NCBI RefSeq assembly: GCF_009831575.1
Contig: NZ_WUUT01000004.1
Span: 164,138 to 228,137 of the forward strand
Source: Halovenus carboxidivorans
GTDB taxonomy: Archaea > Halobacteriota > Halobacteria > Halobacteriales > Haloarculaceae
DNA length: 64,000 bases
Direction of reading: 5' to 3'
Positions 1 through 9,007 of the stretch are shown piece by piece (position 1 is the first letter of the stretch; every line of letters begins with the position of its first letter). The notes below the pieces were generated by a model. It did not search any database, was not told the origin of the DNA, and was given only the letters and a program-made list of their open reading frames with translations. The position numbers and the translations under genes were made by a program.

Positions 1-1
1 A

Positions 2-496
2 CAACTCGATCTGCCCTGTGGCGAGACGGTAGCCACGCACGATCTCGATCTCGGGATGCGGGAACTCTCGTGTGAGTGCGGCCGCACGCACGCGGTCGTG
101 ATGGACGTTCACCCGCTCGGCCGGTTCGTCCCCGAATTTCTCGTCGACACGTTGCGTTCGACGATCACCACCGAGGACGAGTACGACGAGTTCACGACCG
201 CACACGCCTTAGCGATGGTCCGCGAGGAGTATCCCGACCGCATCGCCGTCGCGGACTGTTCGGGCGACGGCGAGGTGGGTTACGGTCTCGTCTGGGTCGC
301 CGATATGGACTCCCGCGAACTCCACCGAACCGTCGTCGAACTGCTGGTCGAACTGATGGAACACGCGATCAGCCACGCCGACGACGGCCCGACGGTCGCG
401 GAGTTCGAGGAGCAACTGGCCGAGTTCGATCTGGACGCCTTCGTCGACGCCTACCGCGACGAACGGGACTTCGAGGACGAACACGACAGCCCGTGA
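2..496 (+). CDS. Conserved haloarchaeal protein of DUF5815 type, 5'-truncated by the window edge
   Basis: The reading frame is open from the first bases of the window and runs without a stop through an internal Met at position 56. The residues before that Met still look like protein (a Cys-Gly-Glu segment and an Asp-Leu repeat), so the true start is probably outside the window. The remaining part has a Cys-x-Cys plus Cys-Gly-x-x-His-like cluster near the beginning, which could bind a metal, followed by an acidic helical C-terminus. It resembles a haloarchaeal family I remember as DUF5815. No function is known to me. The next gene begins about 50 bp downstream on the same strand. Confidence 0.75.
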   Translation, partial: QLDLPCGETVATHDLDLGMRELSCECGRTHAVVMDVHPLGRFVPEFLVDTLRSTITTEDEYDEFTTAHALAMVREEYPDRIAVADCSGDGEVGYGLVWVADMDSRELHRTVVELLVELMEHAISHADDGPTVAEFEEQLAEFDLDAFVDAYRDERDFEDEHDSP

Positions 497-547
497 GTCC
501 GTCCCCTCGACGCTATCTTCATATGCCCCGCCCCCGAACCGGCGGGT

Positions 548-886
548 ATGTCCGACGACCTCGAAGATGTCTCGTCGAACGAGTTCCGGGAGTTAGTCGA
601 CCAGAACGGACTGTGCAAACTGTTCGCGAACCGGACCCGGGCGCGGATCCTGGTTACGCTCTTTTACGCGGACCGGTTCCTGTCGGTCAAAGAGATCGCG
701 AACGCGGCGGAGGTCAACCAGACAGCCGTCCAGCAGGCCACGGATCAACTGGAGACGTTCGACTTCCTGGAGAAACAGGACTACGAGACCGAACAGGCCG
801 AGTACAGGATCGACCGTTCGGACTCGCTGGTTCAGGAGATCGAAACCGTCGCAGAGATGGCGACAGAACGCTTCTACGCGGAGTAA
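548..886 (+). CDS. Winged helix-turn-helix transcriptional regulator (ArsR-like)
   Basis: A 112-residue protein, the usual size of a single-domain archaeal winged-helix regulator. Residues 20-85 show the expected pattern: a helix with a Leu-Phe-Ala-Asn-Arg-Thr-Arg-Ala motif typical of ArsR-like proteins, a helix-turn-helix around Ser-Val-Lys-Glu-Ile-Ala and Val-Asn-Gln-Thr-Ala-Val, and a wing ending in Tyr-Arg-Ile. No metal-binding cysteine cluster is visible (one Cys only), so the effector is unknown. It probably binds DNA as a dimer. It ends directly against the stop codon of the convergent gene at 887, which leaves no room for a terminator between them. Confidence 0.85.
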   Translation: MSDDLEDVSSNEFRELVDQNGLCKLFANRTRARILVTLFYADRFLSVKEIANAAEVNQTAVQQATDQLETFDFLEKQDYETEQAEYRIDRSDSLVQEIETVAEMATERFYAE

Positions 887-1414
887 TCACTCGATTCTGA
901 TCGTCGTCTCCGCCGACAGCGCACGGGAGTCCGGGTTGTCGACGTTGAGCGCGGCGGAGATGGTGTACTTTCCGGGAGCGGCCGGTTCCCACTCCGAGTC
1001 GTTCACCTGGAACATCTGTGTCCAGCGCCTGCTGAACCGTTTCCGCTCGCCGCGGTCGAACTCGAACAGCGCGGTCTCCGCACCCGACGGCGGTTTCGGT
1101 GTCTGTCGCTGTCCGTCGATCGCCCAGGTCCACCGGACCGGCGAGACGGTTCTGACAGCGACCGGAAACGGCATTCGGTTGTGCATCTGAATCGAGATCG
1201 GGACTGGCTCGCCTTCCTCGTACGTCGAGTCCGGGGTCTCGATAGAAATAGAGACCGCCCGCCTGTGCACGCGCTGTGGGACCAACCACCTGCTGAGCAG
1301 TCGCTGTGGGAGCGTCCGCGCCGCCTGTGGTTTCTCGCCGTTCTCACGGCTGTTCGGGCGGAACGGATCACCGTCGCTCCGGTCGACCGCCTCGGACTCG
1401 TAAATCCGTCGCAT
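887..1414 (-). CDS. Hypothetical protein with an immunoglobulin-like beta-sandwich
   Basis: A 175-residue protein. Roughly the first 50 residues are Arg-rich and low in order. The rest reads as alternating beta strands, with a Tyr-Glu-Glu-Gly-Glu-Pro-Val-Pro-Ile turn, a conserved-looking Trp-Thr-Trp-Ala-Ile segment and an end motif Pro-Gly-Lys-Tyr-Thr-Ile. This pattern is like the BsuPI/intracellular proteinase inhibitor-type domain found in many haloarchaeal proteins. No signal peptide is evident. The start is uncertain, and a shorter protein beginning near residue 50 is possible. The function cannot be assigned from sequence alone. Confidence 0.6.
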   Translation of the reverse strand: MRRIYESEAVDRSDGDPFRPNSRENGEKPQAARTLPQRLLSRWLVPQRVHRRAVSISIETPDSTYEEGEPVPISIQMHNRMPFPVAVRTVSPVRWTWAIDGQRQTPKPPSGAETALFEFDRGERKRFSRRWTQMFQVNDSEWEPAAPGKYTISAALNVDNPDSRALSAETTIRIE

Positions 1415-1453
1415 ACCCGCTGTAGGTGCTAAATCGCTAAAAACGCACCGCCG

Positions 1454-2785
1454 TTAGTCGTCGCTCTCGGAGACGGCCGCGGTCGGCTGACCCGACGCGG
1501 CGGACTCGTCGACACTGCCGTCCTGATACCGGCTATCGTACAGGTGACAGGCGATCTCGGTGCCCTCGACCTGCTGTAGTTCCGGCTCGTGGACCGTACA
1601 CGGCGTCTCGAAGGCGTCTCCGATCGCGTCGTTCGCCCGCTCGAACGAACCCTGTTCCAGCGCCTGGATGGTCTCGGAGAGAATCTCTTCGGCCTCCGGA
1701 TCGCTCAGCCGTGCCGGGATATCGTGCTCCTCGCGGATCGCCTCGTCGAACTCGCTGGCATCCGACACGTCGTACTCCTCGCGAAGCGAACCCAGGGGGA
1801 GGTCGCCCGACTCGACTCGCGTCGCGAACGACCGCACCGCGCGCCACTCTTCCTGCTCGAACTCCAGGTCGGCGGGCGGGATCACCTTCGGACAGCGCGT
1901 GTGGAACTTACAGCCTGACGGCGGATCGAGCGGCGAGGGGACCGTCCCTTCGAGGATGATCCGCTCGGGATTCCAGCCGGGATCGGGCTCCGGTACCGCC
2001 GACAGAAGCGCCTCCGTGTACGGGTGTTGCGGCGGCGCGAACAGTTCTTCGGGCGTCCCGACTTCGACGATCTCGCCGAGATACATCACCGCGATCCGGT
2101 CGGCGATGTGTTCGACGACCGAGAGGTCGTGTGCGATAAACAGGTAGGTGATCCCGAACTCTTCCTGCAGATCCTTGAGGAGATTCAGAATCTGCGCCTG
2201 GACGGACACGTCCAGCGCAGAGACCGGCTCGTCACAGACGATGAAGTCTGGTTCGACCGCGAGTGCGCGTGCGATCCCGATTCGCTGGAGTTGTCCGCCG
2301 GAGAACTCGTGGGGGTACCGGTTGGCGTGGCTGGCGCTGAGCCCGACCAGTTCGAGTAGTTCCTTGATCCGCTCGTCGCGGCTCTGGCCCTCTTCGAGTC
2401 CGTGGATATCCAGCGCCTCGCCGATGATGTCGTTGACAGTCAGCCGCGGGTTGAGACTGGACTGCGGGTTCTGGAAGATGAGTTGCATCTCCTGGCGGAG
2501 TTCTCGCAGTTCGTTCGAGGAGTACTCCGTGATATCTTCGCCTTTGAAGTACACCGTCCCGTCGGTCGGTTCGTGCAACTGCAGCAGCGTGCGCCCGACG
2601 GTACTCTTTCCGCAGCCGGATTCACCGACCAGACCGAGCGTCTCGCCCTCCTCGATTTCGAGGGAGATACCGTCGACGGCCTTGACCCACTGCTGGCGGC
2701 CCAGCAGTCGGTCGATGAAGTCGCTCTCGTTTTGGTAGTGTTTCTTGAGATTCTCGGCGCGAATGAGTGGTTCGTTGCTACTCAT
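1454..2785 (-). CDS. Dipeptide/oligopeptide ABC transporter, ATP-binding protein (DppF/OppF type)
   Basis: Second ATPase of the importer encoded by 1454-7565. It energises substrate uptake on the cytoplasmic face with its partner ATPase. Visible motifs are Walker A Gly-Glu-Ser-Gly-Cys-Gly-Lys-Ser, signature Leu-Ser/Phe-Ser-Gly-Gly-Gln, Walker B ending Cys-Asp-Glu-Pro, and the oligopeptide-transporter C-terminal extension with a conserved Cys-Lys-Phe-His-Thr-Arg-Cys-Pro motif. The chosen ATG at 2785 overlaps the stop of the upstream gene by 8 bp and has a GGAGG-type ribosome site just before it. A GTG nine bases upstream is possible but less well placed. The 443-residue length is larger than bacterial homologues because of an acidic insertion between the Cys motif and the C-terminus. 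Confidence 0.95.
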   Translation of the reverse strand: MSSNEPLIRAENLKKHYQNESDFIDRLLGRQQWVKAVDGISLEIEEGETLGLVGESGCGKSTVGRTLLQLHEPTDGTVYFKGEDITEYSSNELRELRQEMQLIFQNPQSSLNPRLTVNDIIGEALDIHGLEEGQSRDERIKELLELVGLSASHANRYPHEFSGGQLQRIGIARALAVEPDFIVCDEPVSALDVSVQAQILNLLKDLQEEFGITYLFIAHDLSVVEHIADRIAVMYLGEIVEVGTPEELFAPPQHPYTEALLSAVPEPDPGWNPERIILEGTVPSPLDPPSGCKFHTRCPKVIPPADLEFEQEEWRAVRSFATRVESGDLPLGSLREEYDVSDASEFDEAIREEHDIPARLSDPEAEEILSETIQALEQGSFERANDAIGDAFETPCTVHEPELQQVEGTEIACHLYDSRYQDGSVDESAASGQPTAAVSESDD

Positions 2786-3869
2786 CGATCTCACCCTCCG
2801 TGGTTCCGCTTCCGTCGGTGGCTGTCGCTTCGAGTTCGTCCCGGACCGTCACCTCGTAATCCAGCGACCCGGCGAGTTCGCCCGTGTGTGCGAGACAGGC
2901 CGCGGCGTGTTGATTCCGGTCGTCCGGAGCGGCCTCCTGGCCCGTCTCGACATCCACGAGTTCCGGGGAGAGCTGTGTACAGATCTCCTCGGCGTACGGA
3001 CACCTCGGATGGAAGTTACAGCCCGGCGGCATCTCGATCAGGTCCGGCATCCTGCCGGGAATCGTCTGGAGCCGTTCGCTGTCGTCGCCGATCCGCGGGA
3101 TCGAACTCATCAGTCCGACCGTGTAGGGGTGTTGTGGATCGTAGTAGATCTCCTCGACCGTTCCGATCTCGACCGGATGACCGGCGTACATGACCATCAC
3201 GCGGTCACAGAACTCGGCGACGACACCGAGGTCGTGCGTGATGAACTGGATGGCGGTATCGAACTTCTCTGCGATCTCTTCGAGCAGCGTGAGGATCTGT
3301 GCCTCGATAGTCACGTCGAGGGCGGTCGTCGGTTCGTCGGCGAGGATCAGATCCGGGTCGCAGGACAGCGCCATCGCGATGACCGCGCGCTGTTGCATTC
3401 CGCCGGAGAACTGGTGAGGATAATCCGAGTACCGCTCGGCGGCGTCCGGAATCCCGACATCTTCGAGCAGTTCTATCGAGCGTTCTCTGGCCTCCTCTTC
3501 GTCCATATCGAGGTGATAGCGGACGGCCTCGGCGATCTGTTCTCCGACCGTGTAGGCCGGGTTCAGCGCCGTCTCGGCGTCCTGGAAGATCATCGAGATC
3601 TCGTTTCCGCGGATCTGGCGCATCTCCTCGTCGGAGAGTTCGAGGAGGTTCTGTCCCTTGAACCGGATCTCGCCGCTTTCGATTACGCCGGGGCTGTCGA
3701 TGAGTCGAAGAAGCGAGAGACTCGTGACGCTTTTGCCGGCACCGCTTTCGCCGACGATACCGAATCGCTCGCCGGCCTCGATCTGATACGAGAGGTCGTT
3801 CGTCGCCTTTACTACGCCGTCTTCGGTGTAGAAGCGGACGTTCAGATCCTCGACTTCGAGCATCGCCAT
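2778..3869 (-). CDS. Dipeptide/oligopeptide ABC transporter, ATP-binding protein (DppD/OppD type)
   Basis: First ATPase of the importer, 363 residues. It has Walker A Gly-Glu-Ser-Gly-Ala-Gly-Lys-Ser near residue 42, signature Phe-Ser-Gly-Gly-Met-Gln-Gln-Arg, Walker B with Ala-Asp-Glu-Pro-Thr, and the C-terminal oligopeptide-transporter motif Cys-Asn-Phe-His-Pro-Arg-Cys-Pro. The start at 3869 follows a strong GGAGGAGG site and lies 1 bp after the permease stop. A longer open frame upstream is only the permease gene read out of frame. The tight coupling of all five genes argues for one polycistronic mRNA and a stoichiometric complex. Confidence 0.95.
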   Translation of the reverse strand: MAMLEVEDLNVRFYTEDGVVKATNDLSYQIEAGERFGIVGESGAGKSVTSLSLLRLIDSPGVIESGEIRFKGQNLLELSDEEMRQIRGNEISMIFQDAETALNPAYTVGEQIAEAVRYHLDMDEEEARERSIELLEDVGIPDAAERYSDYPHQFSGGMQQRAVIAMALSCDPDLILADEPTTALDVTIEAQILTLLEEIAEKFDTAIQFITHDLGVVAEFCDRVMVMYAGHPVEIGTVEEIYYDPQHPYTVGLMSSIPRIGDDSERLQTIPGRMPDLIEMPPGCNFHPRCPYAEEICTQLSPELVDVETGQEAAPDDRNQHAAACLAHTGELAGSLDYEVTVRDELEATATDGSGTTEGEIDE

Positions 3870-3870
3870 G

Positions 3871-4911
3871 TCAGAGTCCTCCTCCTTCTCTGTTCTGACT
3901 GGTACTTCCCTGTGGGTCGAAGGCGTCTCTGACCCCGTCGCCGAGGAGGTTGATCGAGAGCACGAACATGAAGATTGCCAGGCCGGGGAAGATCGCGGCC
4001 CACCAGTAGCCCAGCCGGATCGCGCCGTTCGCGTTCGCGACGTTGAGCATGACGCCCCACTCGGCGCTGGCCGGCGAGAGACCGAGGCCGATGAATCCGA
4101 GCGCGGCGGCCGCCAGCACGACTGTCCCGACACTGAGTGTCGCCTGGACGATGACCGGCGCCATCGCGTTCGGCAGGATGTGTCGGGAGATAATCTTCCG
4201 GTCTGTCGCGCCCAGCGCCTTCGCGGCCGTGACGTACTCGTTTTCCTTGACGCTGAGAATCTCCCCGCGAATGATGCGGGCGTACGCCAGCCAGCCGGTC
4301 AGCACCAGCGCCATGACCATCTCCCAGTAGCCGCGTCCGAGCACGGCGATGATCGCGATCGCCAGCACGATGAACGGGAACGCGTAGAGCAGATCGACCA
4401 CTCGCATGATGAGTTCGTCGACCCAGCCGCCGAAGTAGCCCGCAATCGCACCGAGCGGGACGCCGATCAGCATCGCGACGCCGACCGCAATGAATCCGAT
4501 CGAGAGGCTCCAGCGGGCGCCGTACATGATCCGTGAGAGAATGTCACGGCCTGCCCAGTCGGTACCGAACAGGTGTTCGGCCGACGGCGAGGAGTACCCC
4601 GTCAGCACGTCCTGTGCCGCGGGATCGTACGGTGCGAGCGAAATCGGTTGCACCGGGACGCCTGCGACCGTGATCGGTCGGGAGAAAATCGTCATCAGCG
4701 TCATAATCACGATGACCGCCGCACCGAACAGCGCCAGGCGGTTCGACTTGAACCGTTTCCAGGCGTAATACAGCCGACCTTTCCCTTCTTCGGATTCGAG
4801 GCTCGGTTGCCAGTCCGAGAGCGGTTCGCGCTTCTCAATTGACTCGGCATCGAACCCGTCGATGCTGATCCGACCCCGCTTCGCGTGTTGGTGTGTTTGT
4901 TCCGTCGTCAT
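3871..4911 (-). CDS. Dipeptide/oligopeptide ABC transporter permease (DppC/OppC type)
   Basis: A 346-residue integral membrane permease. A cytoplasmic N-terminus of about 60 residues is followed by the first membrane helix, a loop containing the family-typical His-Leu-Phe-Gly-Thr-Asp motif, and five further helices. The EAA-type coupling loop that contacts the ATPase is seen as Ala-Ala-Lys-Ala-Leu-Gly-Ala with downstream Ile-Leu-Pro-Asn. It pairs with the permease encoded just upstream (2-bp gap) to form the channel. Substrates of the family are di/oligopeptides, nickel or sugars. Sequence alone does not decide which. Confidence 0.95.
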   Translation of the reverse strand: MTTEQTHQHAKRGRISIDGFDAESIEKREPLSDWQPSLESEEGKGRLYYAWKRFKSNRLALFGAAVIVIMTLMTIFSRPITVAGVPVQPISLAPYDPAAQDVLTGYSSPSAEHLFGTDWAGRDILSRIMYGARWSLSIGFIAVGVAMLIGVPLGAIAGYFGGWVDELIMRVVDLLYAFPFIVLAIAIIAVLGRGYWEMVMALVLTGWLAYARIIRGEILSVKENEYVTAAKALGATDRKIISRHILPNAMAPVIVQATLSVGTVVLAAAALGFIGLGLSPASAEWGVMLNVANANGAIRLGYWWAAIFPGLAIFMFVLSINLLGDGVRDAFDPQGSTSQNREGGGL

Positions 4912-4913
4912 GG

Positions 4914-5864
4914 TTAGTACCTGATCCGTGGATCGAGATACGCGTAGAGAATGTCTGCGAGCAGGTTCGCGAGAATCACCGCGACCCCGATCAGCAACAC
5001 GAGCGCCTGAATGACCGGGAAGTCACGTGCGCCCACGCTGTTGACCAGCAGTCGTCCGATTCCGGGGTAGCTGAACACGATTTCAACAACCACGGACCCG
5101 CTGATGATGAACGCGACCTGGATCGCAGCGACCGTCACGACGGAGATGAGCGAGTTCCGAAGGACGTGTTTGTTCACGACTGTCCGCTCCGGGAGCCCCT
5201 TGGCTCTGGCCATCGTGACGTAATCTTTGTCCAGTTCCTCGATCATGGACGAACGCATCAGGCGCATCAGCAACGCTGTCGCTCCGGTCCCGATCGTGAT
5301 CGCGGGCAACAGCGTATATACCGCCATCTCCGGCGTGAGGGCACCCCCGGACGACGGCGCGAGGAACGGGAAGATATTCAGTTGGCTCGCGAAGATCAGG
5401 AGGAGCAAGATTCCGAGGAAGAAGTTTGGAATCGCGATCCCCACGACCGAGAACACCCGGCTCGCTTGGTCGATGACCGAGCCGCGGTAGTACGCGGCGA
5501 TGATCCCCGTCGGAATCGCCGTGATCAGCGTGACCATAAACGCCATCGACCCCATCAGCAGCGTGTACGGAAGCCGTTCCATGATCAGTTCCGTCACTGG
5601 CCGCTGATTCGAGATCGAATCGCCGAAGTCGAACTGCACGACACCGGCCAGCCAGTCCAGATACTGCATGAACAACGGCTTGTCGAGGCCGTACTGCTCG
5701 CGCAACTGTTGCTCGACCTCTGGGCTCACGTCCTGGAACGCGATGATGTAATCCACCGGATCACCCGGCGTCAGCGCGACCAGGCCGAACGTGAGCATCG
5801 TCGCACCAATGAGTATCGGTATCGTTACGAGCACCCGTTTGAGAACGTAACGCTGGAGGCTCAT
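4914..5864 (-). CDS. Dipeptide/oligopeptide ABC transporter permease (DppB/OppB type)
   Basis: A 316-residue permease with six predicted membrane helices. It shows the DppB hallmark N-terminus (Arg-Tyr-Val-Leu-Lys-Arg then a long hydrophobic helix with Leu-Thr-Pro-Gly-Asp-Pro) and the coupling loop Ala-Arg-Ala-Lys-Gly-Leu-Pro with Val-Leu-Arg-Asn. It is the first permease after the binding-protein gene, in the standard A-B-C-D-F order. The 27-bp gap to the binding-protein stop suggests the whole cluster is read from the promoter ahead of the lipoprotein gene. Confidence 0.95.
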   Translation of the reverse strand: MSLQRYVLKRVLVTIPILIGATMLTFGLVALTPGDPVDYIIAFQDVSPEVEQQLREQYGLDKPLFMQYLDWLAGVVQFDFGDSISNQRPVTELIMERLPYTLLMGSMAFMVTLITAIPTGIIAAYYRGSVIDQASRVFSVVGIAIPNFFLGILLLLIFASQLNIFPFLAPSSGGALTPEMAVYTLLPAITIGTGATALLMRLMRSSMIEELDKDYVTMARAKGLPERTVVNKHVLRNSLISVVTVAAIQVAFIISGSVVVEIVFSYPGIGRLLVNSVGARDFPVIQALVLLIGVAVILANLLADILYAYLDPRIRY

Positions 5865-5891
5865 CCGTTGGGTTTAGTGCTTGTTATACCG

Positions 5892-7565
5892 TTATTCGGG
5901 GGGCTCCACTACTTTGCCGACGTTCGGACGGTAGATCGACCAGTACCGGAAACTCGCGTTCGGATACGGCTGCCAGTCGTCGGGGTTGGCGAACGAGTCC
6001 GGCTGGATGACCTGAATTGCGTCGCCCGTCCACATGAACGCCTCGGGGACCTCGTTAGCCAAAACAGTTTCGAGTTCTCGGTAGATCTGGATCCGTTCTT
6101 CGGTCTCTGTCGCCTGCTTGCCCTCGGTGATCAGCCGGTCGACTTCCTCGTTCTCGTAGAGGTTCCAGTTGAACCCGGCCGGGACGTGCTGGTCCGAGGC
6201 GAGCAGCTGTTCGACGTGGCCGTTGGGGTCCGAGCCGCCAGTCCACCCGATACCGACGATGTCGGTACTCTCTGCGGCCTCACCCTGGACCAGGAACGGG
6301 ACGAGCTGATCGAACGCCTGCACCTCGAGTTCGGCGTTGAACAGCTCCGTCTCGTCGAAGGTCTGCTGGATGACCTCCATCCACCGTTCTCGGGTCGTGT
6401 TCACGTTGGTGATGAACGACAGATCGAACGGCGGCTCGATGCCCTCCTCGTTGAACGCCTCCTCGATCAGCGAGAGCGCTTCCTCGCGGTTCTCGCCGAC
6501 GTAGTTGTCGAGCAGTTCCTGGTTGCGCTCCTCGTCGAAGTACGTTCCCAGTCCGGGACTGATCGGGCCGCCGAGCGGCGTTGCGAAGTCGCTGAACACC
6601 GCTTGGATGACGTCGCTCCGCGGGATGAGCTTGGTCATGCCGCGGCGGAGTTTGGGGTTGTTGTACGGCGACTGGTTGACGGGGTAGGAGACGAAGTCGA
6701 AGCCGACGGCGTCCCCGATCTTCGGCTCGGGATCGATGCTGTCCCACTGTCCGAGGTTGAACGGCGCGGGGTTGTCGATCATGTCGAGTTCGCCGTTCTG
6801 CATCGCCTCCTCCTGGGAGGACTGTTCGGGGATGATACGGAACGTAACCCGCTCCCACGGCGGAGTGCTCGGGTAGTCGTCGCCGTCGTACCAGTAGTCG
6901 TCGAACGGGACGATTTCCAGGCGGTCCTCGGACTGGAAGGCGTCGAGCTCGAACGGCCCGGTCCCGAGTGACTGATCTTGGAAGGAAAAACTGTCCTCGC
7001 TCGGAGTCGTGCTGAGTCCGTCGACCGAACTGGGCAGAATCGGGACCCCGCCGAAGTTCGTCAGGAACAGCCCCTCTCCGCGGGGGTTCGTCAGATTGAC
7101 TCGGATCTGGTAGTCGCCGAGTATCTCGACGTTGTCGACGTTGTCGACTGCCGCGGTGTTCACCGTTCCCCGGATTCGCTCGACGGAGAACCGGACGTCT
7201 TCGGCCGTCATCTCGTCGCCGTTGTGGAACTGGACCCCCTCTCGAAGTTGCATCTCGAAGGTCGTGTCGTCGACCTGCGTCCAGGACGTTGCGAGCGACG
7301 GCTGCCACTCTGTCAGGCTGAAGTTGTTGTCGACGAGATACTCGTAACAGAAGGCCCCAACTGTCGACGCCGAAGTCGCATCGGCGATGATCGTCGGGTC
7401 GAACGTCGATATATTCGCCCCGGCGGAGACGGTCAGCTCTGACGGGCTACTCTCGCTGTCAAAGATGCCACAGCCGGCGAGTCCTACTGAGACGCCGCCG
7501 CCCATGGCCGCGAGTACCTTCCTGCGGGTGCTCTCTACGTGTGATTGGTCACCATCGGATGACAT
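5892..7565 (-). CDS. Extracellular solute-binding lipoprotein, family 5 (DppA-like)
   Basis: A 557-residue substrate receptor of the importer. The N-terminus has a Tat motif Thr-Arg-Arg-Lys-Val-Leu and a lipobox Leu-Ala-Gly-Cys with Cys32 as the predicted lipidated residue, so the mature protein is anchored outside the cell membrane. The body has the family-5 pattern: an early Phe-Asp-Pro segment, a Gly-Val-Gln-Phe-His-Asn-Gly-Asp motif and a Thr-Ala-Glu-Asp-Val block. These are typical of peptide-type binding proteins. It is the first gene of the transporter operon, with an AT-rich promoter immediately upstream. Ligand identity is not predictable here. Confidence 0.95.
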   Translation of the reverse strand: MSSDGDQSHVESTRRKVLAAMGGGVSVGLAGCGIFDSESSPSELTVSAGANISTFDPTIIADATSASTVGAFCYEYLVDNNFSLTEWQPSLATSWTQVDDTTFEMQLREGVQFHNGDEMTAEDVRFSVERIRGTVNTAAVDNVDNVEILGDYQIRVNLTNPRGEGLFLTNFGGVPILPSSVDGLSTTPSEDSFSFQDQSLGTGPFELDAFQSEDRLEIVPFDDYWYDGDDYPSTPPWERVTFRIIPEQSSQEEAMQNGELDMIDNPAPFNLGQWDSIDPEPKIGDAVGFDFVSYPVNQSPYNNPKLRRGMTKLIPRSDVIQAVFSDFATPLGGPISPGLGTYFDEERNQELLDNYVGENREEALSLIEEAFNEEGIEPPFDLSFITNVNTTRERWMEVIQQTFDETELFNAELEVQAFDQLVPFLVQGEAAESTDIVGIGWTGGSDPNGHVEQLLASDQHVPAGFNWNLYENEEVDRLITEGKQATETEERIQIYRELETVLANEVPEAFMWTGDAIQVIQPDSFANPDDWQPYPNASFRYWSIYRPNVGKVVEPPE

Positions 7566-7590
7566 ACTTCTCTGTTTTTCACAGGGTGCG

Positions 7591-7600
7591 TATATATTTA
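7591..7600 (-). promoter_or_regulatory. TATA box for the ABC-importer operon
   Basis: Read on the minus strand, an A/T-only stretch (TAAATATATA) lies about 30 nt before the ATG of the binding-protein gene at 7565. This is the distance expected for a leaderless or nearly leaderless haloarchaeal transcript. The surrounding 7590-7690 is clearly AT-richer than the coding DNA on either side. Confidence 0.6.
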
Positions 7601-7764
7601 TCGCCGTCTGATCCCCTTATTTAGTAACTATTTTGATGTCTGTGGCCGCATTATTATACATCTGAATAATTGTAATAATTCGGTCCCGATGATCATTAGC
7701 TCTGAGTTTCACGTCCGGTGAGCCCCGGGTACACCGACCCCGTGAGCGGGGGGATAGCAGACAG

Positions 7765-7995
7765 TCACTCCAGGCAGATGTACGTCCGCGTGTCGACGAC
7801 ACCGTCGAGGCTCGTCAGATCGGTCGCGACGGCGTGGATCACCTCGTAGACCTCCTCTCCCCGCACCTCCGCGATCACGTCGTACTGGCCGGCGATGACG
7901 TGGGATTCGAGTACTGCCTCCATCCCGACCACCTGCTCGCGGACCGCCGCGGACTCCCCGGCGGCCGTCTTGATCATGATGAATGCCTGGACCAT
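7765..7995 (-). CDS. Stand-alone Lrp/AsnC ligand-binding (RAM) domain protein
   Basis: A 76-residue protein consisting only of the alpha/beta RAM domain found at the C-terminus of Lrp/AsnC regulators. It starts Met-Val-Gln-Ala-Phe-Ile-Met-Ile-Lys and has the Val-Ala-Gly-Gln-Tyr-Asp-Val-Ile strand-turn typical of the amino-acid-binding interface. No DNA-binding domain is present, so it probably works by assembling with itself or with other RAM proteins. The start at 7995 is preferred because an upstream Met would add residues unlike the family. It is divergent from the TrkA-like gene and about 31% of its residues match the other RAM protein at 8777 by eye. Confidence 0.88.
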   Translation of the reverse strand: MVQAFIMIKTAAGESAAVREQVVGMEAVLESHVIAGQYDVIAEVRGEEVYEVIHAVATDLTSLDGVVDTRTYICLE

Positions 7996-8058
7996 TGGTA
8001 TGTGGTATGATATGGCATGCAAAAAGTGTTCCCCTCGTGGTAGCTCTGGACCGGGTTA

Positions 8059-8067
8059 GCTTTATCC
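8059..8067 (+). promoter_or_regulatory. TATA-like box ahead of the TrkA-like gene
   Basis: A GCTTTATCC element ends 24 nt before the ATG at 8091, placing the expected transcription start at or within a few bases of the start codon. The 95-bp gap also has to carry the promoter of the divergent RAM gene, whose AT-rich patch is near 8010-8030. Confidence 0.5.
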
Positions 8068-8090
8068 TCCTCCTTGTTGTACGGTAGCAC

Positions 8091-8774
8091 ATGCGATTCA
8101 TAATCCTGGGCGCAGGCCGGGTTGGGTTGCGGACTGCGCGGGCGATCCGCGGTTCCGCCCACGAGGTTGTCGTCGTCGACCCCGACGAGGAGGCCGTCGA
8201 GCGAGCGCGGTCGGAGGGGTTTTCGGTGATTCAGGGTGACGCCGCCAGCGAGGACGTTCTGCTGGAAGCGGGCGTGGCGGAGGCCGACGCCGTCGGCGCC
8301 CTGACCGGCGACCTCAACGCGAACTACGCCGCCTGTGCGATTGCTAACCAGTACGGCTGTCGGACGGTGATGCGAATCGACGAGGACTACCGCGAGGATA
8401 TCTACCGGCGCTACGTCGAGGAGGTCGATCAGATCGTCTACCCCGAACGGCTCGGCGCGATCCTGGCGAAAAACGCGCTGACCGGCGGCAATATCCGGGC
8501 GATCGCGGATATCGAACAGTCGCTCCAGATCGTCGAGTTCACGATCACGAGCGACTCCCCGATGGAGGATTACACGCTGAGCGAACTCGAACTCCCGGGC
8601 ACGGCGCGGCTGATCGCCTACGGATCGAAGGGCAACCCACTCAGGCTTCCCACGCCGGACGACGCCCTCGAAAACGGTGATCGGGTCGTCGTCCTCGGCG
8701 ACGTGGAGACCCTCGACGAGATTCGACAACTGATCGTCGGCGACGGCGCACAGGCGCAACCGGGTGGTGTCTAA
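8091..8774 (+). CDS. TrkA-type K+ uptake regulatory protein (RCK N plus TrkA_C)
   Basis: A 227-residue cytosolic RCK protein that would gate a Trk/Ktr potassium channel in response to bound nucleotide. Residues 1-30 form the dinucleotide-binding Rossmann loop Gly-Ala-Gly-Arg-Val-Gly, followed by an acidic residue in Val-Val-Asp-Pro-Asp-Glu. Residues 30-135 complete the RCK_N fold, and the C-terminal 80 residues match TrkA_C with a Gly-Asp-Arg-Val-Val-Val-Leu-Gly motif. No channel (TrkH) gene is within the window. It is followed after 2 bp by a RAM-domain gene and flanked upstream by another, a linkage suggesting co-regulation. Confidence 0.92.
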   Translation: MRFIILGAGRVGLRTARAIRGSAHEVVVVDPDEEAVERARSEGFSVIQGDAASEDVLLEAGVAEADAVGALTGDLNANYAACAIANQYGCRTVMRIDEDYREDIYRRYVEEVDQIVYPERLGAILAKNALTGGNIRAIADIEQSLQIVEFTITSDSPMEDYTLSELELPGTARLIAYGSKGNPLRLPTPDDALENGDRVVVLGDVETLDEIRQLIVGDGAQAQPGGV

Positions 8775-8776
8775 CT

Positions 8777-9007
8777 ATGGTACGAGCATACGTCATGATC
8801 AAAGCGAACACGAGCGAGGCGGACCGACTCAAGGATGCAATCACGGCAATCGAGGGGGTCGAACGGACTCATATCGTCGCCGGGGACGTCGACCTCATCG
8901 CCGTCGTCGCGGTCGATTCCCCCGCCGACGTGAAGGACATCGCCGCGACGGAGATCCAGTCGATCGACGGCGTCAGTAGCACACAGACCTATATCGCGAT
9001 GGACTAA
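8777..9007 (+). CDS. Stand-alone Lrp/AsnC ligand-binding (RAM) domain protein
   Basis: A 76-residue RAM-only protein with start Met-Val-Arg-Ala-Tyr-Val-Met-Ile-Lys and the Val-Ala-Gly-Asp-Val-Asp-Leu-Ile signature. It is the same size as the one at 7765 and lacks a helix-turn-helix. It starts 2 bp after the TrkA-like stop, so the two are translationally linked. A plausible role is ligand sensing for K+ transport or for a partner regulator, but this is inference. Its stop overlaps by 4 bp the stop of the convergent gene at 9004. Confidence 0.9.
   Translation: MVRAYVMIKANTSEADRLKDAITAIEGVERTHIVAGDVDLIAVVAVDSPADVKDIAATEIQSIDGVSSTQTYIAMD

Noticed and set aside
3870-4133. Longer start for the DppD-type ATPase
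   Set aside because: The extension is the permease gene out of frame and starts without a ribosome site. ATG 3869 with GGAGGAGG is better.
4893-6971. Very long plus-strand open frame (692 residues) across the ABC permease and binding-protein genes
   Set aside because: It lies antisense to clear dppB/dppA-type genes, has an Arg/His-rich composition and reflects high GC content, not a gene.
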